Assembly (NCBI RefSeq): GCF_014841565.1 | Contig: NZ_JACYUD010000003.1 | Coordinates: 1-64,000 of the forward strand | DNA from: Rhizobium sp. CFBP 8762 | GTDB taxonomy: Bacteria > Pseudomonadota > Alphaproteobacteria > Rhizobiales > Rhizobiaceae | Direction of reading: 5' to 3' | Length of the DNA stretch: 64,000 bases | In this document: positions 7,112 through 15,922 of the stretch, piece after piece | Position numbering within the stretch: the stretch's first letter is position 1 | Layout of the letters: each line of letters starts with the position of its first letter | Notes under the pieces: model-generated | The model's input: the letters and a program-made list of their open reading frames with translations, nothing else | Told to the model about the DNA's origin: nothing | Database searches by the model: none | Program-made: the position numbers and the translations under genes

Positions 7112-9397
7112 ATGAGCCAGCTTTCGCTCAATTTCGCGCCGCTCAACATAGTCGGGAACACGTCTGTTCAAGTCGGGCGGCAACCGTTTGATGCCGAGCA
7201 TCTCGCCGACTTGAGGTCTGACTTCGTCGATAGCCATGTCTTCCATCGTAGCGGTATCGACGACACCATTATCGATATACCAATTGTCAAAGACGCTCAG
7301 CCTTTAGGTAACGTTCATGAGACACTCGATCTCGTGAATGAACGAAGGCTTTGGCCGACGCTTCTCTCCGCTTCGCTGCTGCGCGCTTTCGGCGGCTTAC
7401 GTGACATCTTGTCAGACCGACCGGTCAGCGTGGTCGGGCCTGTCGGCCGCGGTTACCTTATCCATCCAGAACTCCCAGAATGGATACAGCGCCGGACGCT
7501 GCTTCGCTTCGACACCAGAACTACTTATGTCGACAGGAAAAGCACGTTCGGCCTAGTGTGTGAAACAAAGTTGAAAAGCTTCATCAACGCGCCGTGTTCC
7601 GTCCTGCTCGAGCATGAAATCCCAATTGTCGGACGCTACGTGACCGTACGGATGCCCGCTTCCGATCCTCGCGTTTTGCCTCGTTTACGCCTGGTGGGGA
7701 AGGTCGTCTCGAAAGAGGGCGACATCTTGACGCTTTCCGACAACGCGGAGGGCTTTGAGACAGTGAATGCGAGCGAGGCTTATCTGGAACCTCGCCGGGA
7801 AATAATGGAAGATTGTGTAAACCGTCTTCTCGGCCGTAGCGCGCGTGGGGTGTTGGACGAAGCCGAGCGTCAGGCGGCACTTTTCCACTCGGGTCCTGGG
7901 CGCCAAGGTCAAATCGCGGAGGCATTGAAATACCTTCGCCAAAAGGCAAATCTAGAGGCCGTACCAGGTGCTAACTTTGTTGTCGGCGATCTCTTATCCA
8001 ATCGAAGTAAGTCGTTCCCAAAAACCGAGAGCATTCCTCAGCCCAGTCTACTTTTCGATCCCAGCGGAACGCGGAGGGACACATGGAAAGAGCGCGGCCT
8101 TAAAGAAAGTGGTCCATTCGACCAAAGGACTTTTAGTCCCAAGCAGTTGCGGATCGCCGTAGTATGCCAAGCTCGGCATGAAGGTAGGGTCGATGAATTC
8201 TTGGCGAAATTTCTTGAGGGAATGCCCAGCGTGCTCACGGGTGCGAAGAGGGAGGCACGTTACGGGGACGGTTTCCTGCGACGTTTCCAGCTCGACAAGC
8301 CATCTGTAAGATATTTCACGGCATCGGGCTCATCCGCTGACGATTACTTGTCCGCCAGCAGGACAGCGCTCTCAACATCTGCAGACGAAGGTTTCAAGTG
8401 GGATTTGGCAATCGTCCAGGTCGAGGAAGACTTCAAAGCATCTGATGGAGGTGACAACCCTTATTACGCTACTAAATCGATCTTCTTGAAGAGGGACGTT
8501 CCGGTCCAGAGCATCCGCCTTGAGACCATGGCGCAGCCTGCGGGAGAACTCGTCTTCTCCCTCAATCACCTGAGCCTTGCGACCTACGCGAAGATTGGCG
8601 GCACGCCTTGGCTCCTTGCGGCTCAGCAGACCGTTGCCCATGAACTGGTTATCGGCCTCGGCTCTCACACAGAAGCCACAAGCCGGATAGGCACTGGGAA
8701 GCGATTCGTTGGGATAACTACTGTGTTTTCAAGCGATGGTAGCTACCTGCTCAGCGATCGAACGGCAGTAGTGCCGTACGAAGACTATGCGGTGGCACTT
8801 TACGAGACCCTCAAGCGAGCGATCACGACTGTCCGAACCCAAGATAACTGGCGCAGCTCCGACAAGGTCCGGCTTGTCTTCCACATGTTCAAGCCGCTCA
8901 AGGACATCGAAGCGGAGGCGGTAGAACGGGTCGTTCGAGACCTCCACCTTCAGGATGTAACGTTCGCGTTTGTTCATGTTGCACCAGACCATCCGTTTAT
9001 CATTTTCGACCACGATCAAAAGGGGTACGGTTTTCGCGATCCGCGAAAGGGTGTCCTCGGGCCCAGCCGTGGATTGCATCTCAAATTAGGCGACAGGGAA
9101 TCCCTCGTTGTCTTTTCCGGGGCATCGGAACTGAAAAGGCCGGAGGACGGGATGCCGCGTCCTTGCCTTTTGAAGCTTCACCGCCTGTCGACCTTCACCG
9201 ACATGACTTACATCGCGAGGCAGGCTTTTGCGTTCGCTGGCAACTCTTGGCGAACAATGTCACCCGAACCGTTCCCGATCACAATTCGCTATTCCGATCT
9301 TATCTCAGAACGGTTGACCGGCCTTGCCGCCGTTCCGGGTTGGGATGCAGAGGCCGTAAAATTCGGCCAGATCGGAAGAACATTGTGGTTTCTGTAG
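7112..9397 (+). CDS. Long-B type prokaryotic Argonaute, catalytically inactive
   Basis: About 761 residues from the ATG at 7112; a TTG at 7079 would add 11 residues but has no ribosome-binding site. The PIWI half has Y451-Y452-A-T-K455, PVQ with Q466, and a LATYAKIGGTPW signature, the hallmarks of MID-PIWI. The first catalytic Asp of the DEDX tetrad is Gly517 (IGLG for IGID), and the second Asp region reads LVFHMF with His591, so slicing should be impossible. Length and motifs resemble the inactive Rhodobacter sphaeroides Argonaute. Such long-B Argonautes use small RNA guides to detect plasmid or phage DNA and then activate a partner effector. The partner here is the nuclease gene overlapping the 3' end by 13 bases. 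Confidence 0.9.
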   Translation: MSQLSLNFAPLNIVGNTSVQVGRQPFDAEHLADLRSDFVDSHVFHRSGIDDTIIDIPIVKDAQPLGNVHETLDLVNERRLWPTLLSASLLRAFGGLRDILSDRPVSVVGPVGRGYLIHPELPEWIQRRTLLRFDTRTTYVDRKSTFGLVCETKLKSFINAPCSVLLEHEIPIVGRYVTVRMPASDPRVLPRLRLVGKVVSKEGDILTLSDNAEGFETVNASEAYLEPRREIMEDCVNRLLGRSARGVLDEAERQAALFHSGPGRQGQIAEALKYLRQKANLEAVPGANFVVGDLLSNRSKSFPKTESIPQPSLLFDPSGTRRDTWKERGLKESGPFDQRTFSPKQLRIAVVCQARHEGRVDEFLAKFLEGMPSVLTGAKREARYGDGFLRRFQLDKPSVRYFTASGSSADDYLSASRTALSTSADEGFKWDLAIVQVEEDFKASDGGDNPYYATKSIFLKRDVPVQSIRLETMAQPAGELVFSLNHLSLATYAKIGGTPWLLAAQQTVAHELVIGLGSHTEATSRIGTGKRFVGITTVFSSDGSYLLSDRTAVVPYEDYAVALYETLKRAITTVRTQDNWRSSDKVRLVFHMFKPLKDIEAEAVERVVRDLHLQDVTFAFVHVAPDHPFIIFDHDQKGYGFRDPRKGVLGPSRGLHLKLGDRESLVVFSGASELKRPEDGMPRPCLLKLHRLSTFTDMTYIARQAFAFAGNSWRTMSPEPFPITIRYSDLISERLTGLAAVPGWDAEAVKFGQIGRTLWFL

Positions 9398-10554
9398 CGC
9401 CCGTGTCATTGGCTGCCGTCCATGAAGCGCTTCGCTCAACAGCTCGCGTGTCTGACGACTATCCATGTCATGTGGCGGCTTTTTGCGCCTGGATCACCGG
9501 GAACAAGGCCGATCTACAAACACAGGTGAGACGAGCGTTGGATTTCGATGGTCAAGCTAGGCATCCCGAACATATCGCGGCGCTGGGGTTTGGGTCCGCA
9601 GGCAATGTACTCGAGAAAGATCAGCCGTCGCTGATGAACGAGGAAATAACGCATCTATCGGGCCGCAATTTCTTCTCTCCTGGACGCCCGTTGCGCATAG
9701 AGGCCGATGGGGTCGGCCTTCTAGGAATTGCCTTGGGAGCCGCCGCAAGCCTAACCGGAGGAGCGTGGCTCGCCAGTCTTCTCAAGCAAGCGTCAGCCAC
9801 CACTGATCCATGGCAGCATGGTTTGATCCGAGCCGCTCGAATTGTTTCGGGCGAGGCGGACATTAGCGTTTCTCCCCCAGAACTATCTACAGCGCTGGCG
9901 GAGGTTTTGGGCTGGAACATTAGTAACACCGATGTTCATGCCGCTTGGCAAGCGTCGGCCCGGATGTTTCCACATACGGACGGCGTGGCCCGTGATGCGG
10001 TGCGTCTTGCTGTATTCGAATTCGCGCTTGCCAGAATGGCTCACGTGTCTGTGGGCGCGGCAGGTGTTGAGGACCTGAAAACGCTTCTCTTGAATTCGGG
10101 GAGAGCCCTCAAGCTTTGGCGGTTCGAATCGACGCCTCGAACCGCCAATTCCGCTATTGCACGATGGGACGTTGAAAATGAATACCACGTTCAATCGCTT
10201 CTATGGGCAATCCTCGCCCCAGTTTTCCCTGATCTCGAAGATGAAGAAAACCTTCCCTCCGTTGGACATAAGCATCCGCGCGCTGATCTAGGGATTCCGT
10301 CCTTGCGAACTATAATTGAGGTCAAATTCCTACGCTCCGCCGGACAGGCTGCGCTGGCGAAAGTTACCGAAGAGGTCGCCGCAGACGCAAGTTTATACCT
10401 CAGCGCCGAAAGCGGCTACGACAATATCATGGTCGTGGTCTGGGATGATCGTGCGCAGACTGAGCAACATCACGAATTGAAGACCGGACTAGAGACAATC
10501 CGGGGCATCACGTGCGCCGTGATCCTACCTCGCCCGCTAAAGATGCAGCGATGA
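9385..10554 (+). CDS. Argonaute-associated PD-(D/E)XK nuclease effector (BPAN type)
   Basis: The chosen start is GTG 9385, six bases after a GGAAG ribosome-binding site and inside the last codons of the Argonaute gene; GTG 9403 is an alternative. The product is 389 residues. The C-terminal domain shows a PD-(D/E)XK core: ENEYHVQSLLWAIL helix, HPRADLG with D301, then IIEVKF with E312 and K314. The N-terminal 230 residues are helical and not recognised. Nucleases encoded next to inactive long-B Argonautes are known to degrade cell DNA when the Argonaute detects invaders, giving abortive protection. That role is transferred from the family; the overlap supports stoichiometric expression. Confidence 0.8.
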   Translation: MVSVAPVSLAAVHEALRSTARVSDDYPCHVAAFCAWITGNKADLQTQVRRALDFDGQARHPEHIAALGFGSAGNVLEKDQPSLMNEEITHLSGRNFFSPGRPLRIEADGVGLLGIALGAAASLTGGAWLASLLKQASATTDPWQHGLIRAARIVSGEADISVSPPELSTALAEVLGWNISNTDVHAAWQASARMFPHTDGVARDAVRLAVFEFALARMAHVSVGAAGVEDLKTLLLNSGRALKLWRFESTPRTANSAIARWDVENEYHVQSLLWAILAPVFPDLEDEENLPSVGHKHPRADLGIPSLRTIIEVKFLRSAGQAALAKVTEEVAADASLYLSAESGYDNIMVVVWDDRAQTEQHHELKTGLETIRGITCAVILPRPLKMQR

Positions 10555-10622
10555 GCACGAACTGAAGGCGGCGCTGCTCGTCATTTCAAATTCATATGAT
10601 CCTCCCAAAATAGGTCCAACAT

Positions 10623-12689
10623 CTAAAGCATTCGCCATCGCCGTCGTGCGGCATCCATTTCGCGTCGGACCTCATCCTCATGCAAGCCATGAATGGCACG
10701 ACGCGCGACTTGAATAGAATAGTCGGGTTCAGACGCATCGACGCCCAACGGGCGAGCATGCGAACCAGGATGCCGACGAAGGACCTCGCTCACTTCCGCG
10801 GCGCTCATCGAACGTGCCGTCAGAAGGGTATCGGCGATCTCACCGAGTGCTTTGTTCCGGAGGTCCAAAATTTCCCTCGCGCGGGTGAACTGTCGAGCGA
10901 GGATTTCAGATACCGCGGCACGGACCCAGTTATCGGTTGTACGCAGCCTACCCAGTTCGTGGTCGAGAACGACGTCGATCGCCAATGTGCTTCCCATTCC
11001 GAAACTCACTTCAACTTTCGTCGCGAGAGCTGTTGCCACCCCCAGATCAGAGTTCGGATCGCTGGCACCAGATTCGGTAAACTCGCCGAATATCAGGGTT
11101 TCAGCCGCGAGGCCGCCGAGATACATTGTAATGAGATTAAGGTAGAACGACTTCGTTTTCATTGGGAAGGCTTGCCTTGTGAACAACGCCCCGCCCAAGG
11201 TATTCACGCCCTCGGCCAAGATTTTATCCGCAACGTTGATCCCTTTTAGTTCCATTCCCAACTCGAGACCAACGATGGCGTGTCCCGCTTCATGAAACGC
11301 CGCTACCCGCATGAGTTCGACCGGAAGGTCGATCAGCGGCTTCGCCGCTTCTAGGACTTGTTCAAATCCAAACGGTGTTCCAGAGCGGCGGGCTATTCGT
11401 CTCCCATCTCTCACCAGTTGCTTCAGCCCTGCACCTGCCATGCCGGCAGTGGAACGCGCAAATTGATCTTCGTAATCTTCCGGGACGGCAAACCCGGCAT
11501 GGAACTGGAATATCTGCTGGCGCGTCGTCGAGTCCGGCAGCGGTATTTCGAAATGCCGATCAAGCCGTCCTGGTCGTAAAATAGCAGGGTCAATATCCCC
11601 CGGATGATTGGTCGCTCCAACGACGACCACACCAGTACGACGCTCAAAACCGTCAAGGAGCTCGAGCAGCCCGTTTATTACTTGCCGTTTGTAGTCCGCA
11701 TTTTGACTGTCGTTGACCGCTCGGCTACCCATCGCATCGAGTTCATCAATGAACAGTAACGCAGTTCCTTTCGATTGCGCTTCCCGGAAACTTTCACGCA
11801 TCGCCTTGAGAAGGTCATTGAGATACCCGGCCGCCTGCCACTGTGCGGCCGACACGGCGACAATCGGCAAGGCACACGTCCGCGCCAATGCCTCGGCAAT
11901 GAGTGTCTTGCCTGTCCCCGGGGCGCCTGAAATCAGAGCGCCAGTGTTCACGTCATCCCATGAGATAAGACCAGCTTTAAAGTCCGCAAGATCGCGGGAA
12001 AGCTCAAGACCCCATTCTCTGGCTGGACCGAGACCGCTCAAGTTCTCGAGTGTTGGCCCCGTTGCAACGGGCACAACCTTTTGCACTGGTGGCCGGCGGG
12101 CCGTTTCGCGAAGACGGCGCAGGCCTGCCAACACAGGGCGATCCGGCGGAAAGGCGCAGACAAGCCGCGTCCAGGACTCGGATGCTATCATCTGTTCCTC
12201 AAGTGTAGTCAGGACGTGGCCGTAACGCTTGAAAGTTGCCGAAATTTGGTTGGGAGTCGGCTGTGGGATTGTAACCACCACATCCGCGAATAGTCTGAGC
12301 TCTTCGTCCACGTCGCCCAGGCTTGTACATAACAGAATACCTCGACCATCTTCGGCGGCGCGACGGTAGACATCCAGTTCGGATGGTTTGTCGCTCTTCC
12401 GCTGCCTTATGGCTCGAACAAACGGGTCCGAATATCCGCGACGATTGAGGAGTTGGCGCAGGAACAGGCGGCCGGCATGAACGTAGCTGTCGATCGCATC
12501 AGGTGTTGTGGTCTCGAGGACAGCAAGCGACGGCGTCTTCGCCGCAACATGATGCCGAAGCGCTGCGACGATCCCGCAATACGCAAGGTATATAGGGACC
12601 GTGACGTCTGATTGATCGGCTGTGTTGTCGGGCTTCCAAAGCGATCGCGCGCGCGTTCTTGTAGGTTTGTTATTGGACGAGTTTGTCAA
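10623..12689 (-). CDS. Soluble FtsH-like AAA+ zinc protease
   Basis: This 688-residue protein has an AAA+ module with Walker A GAPGTGKT (255-262), Walker B LLFIDELDA (D315/E316) and the second-region-of-homology segment ILRPGRLDRHFEI. These are followed by an M41 peptidase domain with HEAGH (H466, E467, H470) and a downstream acidic GASDPNSDLG segment that can supply the third zinc ligand. Unlike FtsH it has no transmembrane helices. The first 200 residues are a unique N-terminal domain. It should be a cytosolic ATP-dependent protease. Its start overlaps the end of the phosphoesterase gene by 20 bases, so the two belong to one operon. The substrate is unknown. Confidence 0.85.
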   Translation of the reverse strand: MTNSSNNKPTRTRARSLWKPDNTADQSDVTVPIYLAYCGIVAALRHHVAAKTPSLAVLETTTPDAIDSYVHAGRLFLRQLLNRRGYSDPFVRAIRQRKSDKPSELDVYRRAAEDGRGILLCTSLGDVDEELRLFADVVVTIPQPTPNQISATFKRYGHVLTTLEEQMIASESWTRLVCAFPPDRPVLAGLRRLRETARRPPVQKVVPVATGPTLENLSGLGPAREWGLELSRDLADFKAGLISWDDVNTGALISGAPGTGKTLIAEALARTCALPIVAVSAAQWQAAGYLNDLLKAMRESFREAQSKGTALLFIDELDAMGSRAVNDSQNADYKRQVINGLLELLDGFERRTGVVVVGATNHPGDIDPAILRPGRLDRHFEIPLPDSTTRQQIFQFHAGFAVPEDYEDQFARSTAGMAGAGLKQLVRDGRRIARRSGTPFGFEQVLEAAKPLIDLPVELMRVAAFHEAGHAIVGLELGMELKGINVADKILAEGVNTLGGALFTRQAFPMKTKSFYLNLITMYLGGLAAETLIFGEFTESGASDPNSDLGVATALATKVEVSFGMGSTLAIDVVLDHELGRLRTTDNWVRAAVSEILARQFTRAREILDLRNKALGEIADTLLTARSMSAAEVSEVLRRHPGSHARPLGVDASEPDYSIQVARRAIHGLHEDEVRREMDAARRRWRML

Positions 12690-13455
12690 GGTCGATCACC
12701 AGGTCCGGAATAAACGTCTCACGCGACACCTCTCCTGGATAGCCGAGGGGATTACAGATCACCCGCGTCTTGCCAAGGAAGTAGTCGCTGGCTGAATGAA
12801 TGTGACCGTGCACCCAAAGGCGCGGCTCGTATTCGAGGATTCGATACTCGAACCGCGACGCGAATGAGGGTGTCAGGCCGTCCTTCAGAAATTTCCGGGG
12901 AACAGACATGAGACTTGGGGCGTGATGGCTAATGATGACAGTAGGAAGGTCGCGTTGAGAACGGTACGCGTTGTCGATATCGATGGCTGCTCGGAGATGA
13001 AGGTGAAGGCTCTCCTGCGGCGAAAAGCGCTTAAACGGGGACTTTGATAGTTTGATGCGGCGGTAGTCGTTCAATTCTTCCTTGGCGATGGCCATTGCCA
13101 GCCTGGGATCGTCGTGCAGATCGAAATTCGTCCAGAGCGTTGCCCCGATGAAACGGTAGCCGTCGAGGATGATCGAGTCCCCATCCAGAAGAAACAGGTT
13201 CTCATAGGCTTCTGCCAGCTTATAGCCGGCTGCGAGTCCTTCTCTGTAGGCACTCCTGTAATATTCGTGATTACCGGGCACGAACACGACCGGCATGTGG
13301 GGGGCAACATTTTCGCCCAGCCACATGATACTTGCAATCACACCGCCATCGAGAATGTCGCCGGCACAGAGACAAACTTCGGCCTCTGGAACATTGATGA
13401 GTTGAAAGCCCTCGTCCACTTCGAGGTGTAGGTCAGAGAATATCCAGGCTCTCAT
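12670..13455 (-). CDS. Calcineurin-like metallophosphoesterase
   Basis: This 261-residue protein shows the complete metal-binding set of the family: FSDLHLE near the N-terminus, GDILDGG, PGNHEYY, SHHAP and GHIHS. It is probably a two-metal phosphoesterase acting on a nucleotide or other phosphoester; the substrate cannot be read. It sits between a DUF6634-like gene (ATGA overlap at 13452-13455) and the FtsH-like protease gene (20-base overlap), so all three are translationally coupled. The coupling to a protease, and location in a defence island, suggests a joint function rather than a housekeeping one. That last statement is inference. Confidence 0.85.
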   Translation of the reverse strand: MRAWIFSDLHLEVDEGFQLINVPEAEVCLCAGDILDGGVIASIMWLGENVAPHMPVVFVPGNHEYYRSAYREGLAAGYKLAEAYENLFLLDGDSIILDGYRFIGATLWTNFDLHDDPRLAMAIAKEELNDYRRIKLSKSPFKRFSPQESLHLHLRAAIDIDNAYRSQRDLPTVIISHHAPSLMSVPRKFLKDGLTPSFASRFEYRILEYEPRLWVHGHIHSASDYFLGKTRVICNPLGYPGEVSRETFIPDLVIDLDKLVQ

Positions 13456-13790
13456 CGCTGCACCGGAAAGCGCTGTTCCCAGTAGCGGGGATCGACCTGG
13501 TTTCCAAGTTCATACCAGCTGGAGAACGAACGTGCGATTCTTTGGTTGGGATCAAGGTAATATAACTCGCTAGAGTAAAGAGGTTCGCCGTCCGAAATCC
13601 TTGGATGCGAAGTGGGGATGCCAATAAGGCAAGGAACTGCTCGCCTAGCCACCGTCCAATGGTCAATTCGAGTTATAGGTCCGCTAGCGGAAATTGAGGA
13701 AACCTCCAGCTCATCGGCCAGCTGTCTCAATCGGTTAACCAGTTTCAGCCTGGTCATACCAAACCAGGCGATCGATGATGCATCACTCAC
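13452..13790 (-). CDS. Small DUF6634-like protein, first gene of protease-phosphoesterase operon
   Basis: This 112-residue protein has KLVNRLRQLADELE near the N-terminus, then WTVARRAVPCLIGIPTSHPR, SSELYYLDPNQRIARSFS and WYELGNQ. It resembles small rhizobial proteins I associate with DUF6634, whose function is unknown. There is no signal peptide or membrane segment. It overlaps the phosphoesterase gene by four bases (ATGA). Its promoter must lie in the 218-base gap shared with the divergent XRE genes. Family assignment is from memory of the pattern and should be treated as tentative. Confidence 0.6.
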   Translation of the reverse strand: MSDASSIAWFGMTRLKLVNRLRQLADELEVSSISASGPITRIDHWTVARRAVPCLIGIPTSHPRISDGEPLYSSELYYLDPNQRIARSFSSWYELGNQVDPRYWEQRFPVQR

Positions 13791-13939
13791 GGCAAACTCT
13801 CCGTTATTTTGACTGTGCCGCGGGCGCAGAGCGCTCCCGCATTTATCGGAACTTCTTTGATCGAATCGGCGCTACCAACGTTCTCACATCGACGGATGCC
13901 CGTACTGAAAAGACGTCATAGATGCTTCTATATTGAGTC

Positions 13940-13963
13940 TATGAAGAATTAAAAGACTTCATA
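13940..13963. promoter_or_regulatory. Inverted repeat in the divergent promoter region (candidate XRE operator)
   Basis: The arms TATGAAG (13940-13946) and CTTCATA (13957-13963) are perfect inverted repeats separated by 10 bases. They lie 46 bases before the ATG of the tandem-HTH gene and 150 bases before the oppositely oriented DUF6634-like gene. A related GACGTCATA lies nearby at about 13911. The spacing fits a dimeric XRE regulator acting on one or both divergent promoters. Binding is inferred only. Confidence 0.45.
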
Positions 13964-14008
13964 ATTAAGAAAATTGACATTGCGTTCCGAAACCGGCCTT
14001 AGGTTTCT

Positions 14009-14620
14009 ATGAAAACGCTTCTGCCCGCCGACGCACTAAGAGCAGCCCGTACACTTGCTGGACTTAGCCAGCGAGAAGCCGCTCACGGCGCGTCGATGAC
14101 CCAGAAAGCCATATGGATAGCAGAGGGCGATAACCCACTCGGCATTTCCACCAATGCAAAGCTCAAAACGTTCTATGAAAATTTGGGCATTGAGTTTCTT
14201 GGAACGGTCGATCTGGGGACCGGGCAGACGACAGGCATTGGCGTACGGTGGCGGACCCCGTCACAACTACCGGTTCTGCCTCCGACGCCATCCGATTTTC
14301 ACACAGAACCGAACGGTGTCGCCTTTGGTCCAGCGAGGGCGTTGCTGAACAAAAAGCAATCCGAAATTGCTGACTTTTCTGGTGTGAACCAACGAAAGAT
14401 AGGTCTCTTGGAGACAGGTGGGTTGGTCGATCAGGCCTCCTTGCTCCGTCTGAGGTCGTATTACGAACGGGAGGGCATCGCATTCCTCGGATGGGGCGAC
14501 GTTACGTCAGGCTTGTTTTACGGCGTCGGCGTTAAGTGGAGCGACGCCGCTCTCCTGGGAAATCACATAGCTTCGATGGATCATTACCTACCAAATCGAA
14601 CAGATCGGGCTGAGCCTTGA
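14009..14620 (+). CDS. XRE-family regulator with two tandem HTH domains
   Basis: This 203-residue protein contains two copies of a lambda-Cro/XRE HTH. The first reads ADALRAARTLAGLSQREAAH followed by TQKAIWIAEG; the second reads FGPARALLNKKQSEIADF followed by NQRKIGLLETG. Each is followed by a short FYENLGIEFLG or YYEREGIAFLGW segment, so the protein is an internal duplication. It is divergently placed from the DUF6634-phosphoesterase-protease operon and precedes another XRE gene with a TTGA overlap. It likely represses its own and perhaps the divergent promoter through the palindrome at 13940-13963. Confidence 0.75.
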   Translation: MKTLLPADALRAARTLAGLSQREAAHGASMTQKAIWIAEGDNPLGISTNAKLKTFYENLGIEFLGTVDLGTGQTTGIGVRWRTPSQLPVLPPTPSDFHTEPNGVAFGPARALLNKKQSEIADFSGVNQRKIGLLETGGLVDQASLLRLRSYYEREGIAFLGWGDVTSGLFYGVGVKWSDAALLGNHIASMDHYLPNRTDRAEP

Positions 14621-14868
14621 AGTTATTCGATCCTTCGATCGCCCGTGCCGCTAGAGCTTACTCAGGGCTCGGGCAAACTGAGCTTGCTCGTGCGGCCAAG
14701 GTTGCAGCGAGAACGGTCCATCGGCTTGAGAAAGACGGGCATGTTACGCAGGGTTCACTAGACAAAATTCTGAAAGCGTTAACCGCGCGAGGCGTCAACT
14801 TGGTCTTTGATGATTTTGGGCAGGTGTCCGCGATGACATTCAACCTACGGTCAAGTTCTCAGAAGTGA
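14617..14868 (+). CDS. Small XRE-family HTH protein
   Basis: This 83-residue protein starts at a TTG that overlaps the stop of the tandem-HTH gene (TTGA). ARAARAYSGLGQTELARAAK is the first half of an XRE HTH, followed by VAARTVHRLEKDG and SLDKILKALTARGVNLVF. The domain closely matches each half of the upstream protein in layout, so the pair looks like a third copy split off as a separate gene. It may modulate the larger regulator by heterodimer formation, but that is speculation. Confidence 0.65.
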   Translation: MKLFDPSIARAARAYSGLGQTELARAAKVAARTVHRLEKDGHVTQGSLDKILKALTARGVNLVFDDFGQVSAMTFNLRSSSQK

Positions 14869-15051
14869 CTTGCTGAAAATAAGTCTGCACGTCTGTTCAC
14901 CTCCGCAACGGGCTTGCGGGATTTGTTCGTCGATCCGCTTGCGTATTTGACCAGCACGCTCTCCGCCATCGTTAACGGCCACAAGCAGAGCCGGGTTGAA
15001 GCCCTTTTACCTTGGAATCGCCAGGCAAGGTAGTCGGACCCAAAGCCGCGC

Positions 15052-15922
15052 TCATAGGACTAACTTGACCCCCGACACCAGCAGGAGAAGGGCAAGTATT
15101 GCACGCAGCCAGCGGTCGGGGAGATAGCGGCTGCCGACATAAGCACCTATAGACTTGCCCACAGCCACTGCGACTAGCCAGACTGGCAGGGTCGAAGGGA
15201 TTTAGTCCCATACAGCATAGCCTCCAACCAGCGCCCCGCCTGAGTATGAGATTGTAAACTGCCGTGGTGGCACCCGCTTCCCGCACCGTTGCCCATCCCA
15301 TGCTCAGGATAATTGGGGCAAGAAATACACCGCCCCCGGTCCCCGTCGTGCCGGATACGAAGCCTATGACTGTTCCCGTCGCCAGCGCTGCGACAAAAGG
15401 TGGCGTGACTGTTGCCTCGGCTGCCGACGATCCACCTCGAAAAGCAGTTCGGGCCATCTGAAGCGCGGAAAGGATCAACACGCCGCCGACAATGGGGTAG
15501 TAGGCCTCTTCCGGTAAGTGTACCGCTCCTCCCAGCATGGAGAAGGGAAACCCCAGAATCGCGAACGGCCAAACATTCCGCCATGAGATTCGCCCAGCCT
15601 TTAGGAACACTGCGGTGCCAATAGCGGCAACCACGAGATTCAGAGAAAGCGCGGTCGTTTTCATGGCGAGGGGCGCAAAGCCTGCCAAGCCCATAACAGC
15701 TATGTAACCAGATGCCCCAGCCTGTCCAACGGCTGCATAGACTATGGCAATGATGATAAAGGCAACAGAGAGCCAAGCCGTTTCGATATCCAATTCGGTT
15801 CCAAATTTTCGCCCGAGTCTAGTCGGAACACAACAGGATTGCGTAGGTGCCGCCATTGGCGAGACGCCGCCGCCCATGATCATAGGGGCAGGTTTCGAAA
15901 AGGCATCATGAACGAAGGCCAA
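15052..15922 (-). pseudogene. TauE/SafE (TSUP) family transporter, frameshifted and with an internal stop
   Basis: The N-terminal two thirds read as a membrane permease: AFIIIAIVYAAVGQAGASGY, GGGVFLAPIILSMGWATVRE and several hydrophobic helices. After TTAVYNLI the homologous sequence continues in another frame as SGGALVGGYAVWD, meets a TAA, and goes on as LPVWLVAVAVGKSIGAYVGS to RWLRAILALLLLVSGVKLVL and a TGA at 15052. So one frameshift and one nonsense codon separate the C-terminal helices. TSUP proteins export or take up sulfur-containing anions. This copy is very probably non-functional. The start is uncertain; the codons before ELDIETAWLSV look non-native. Confidence 0.7.
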
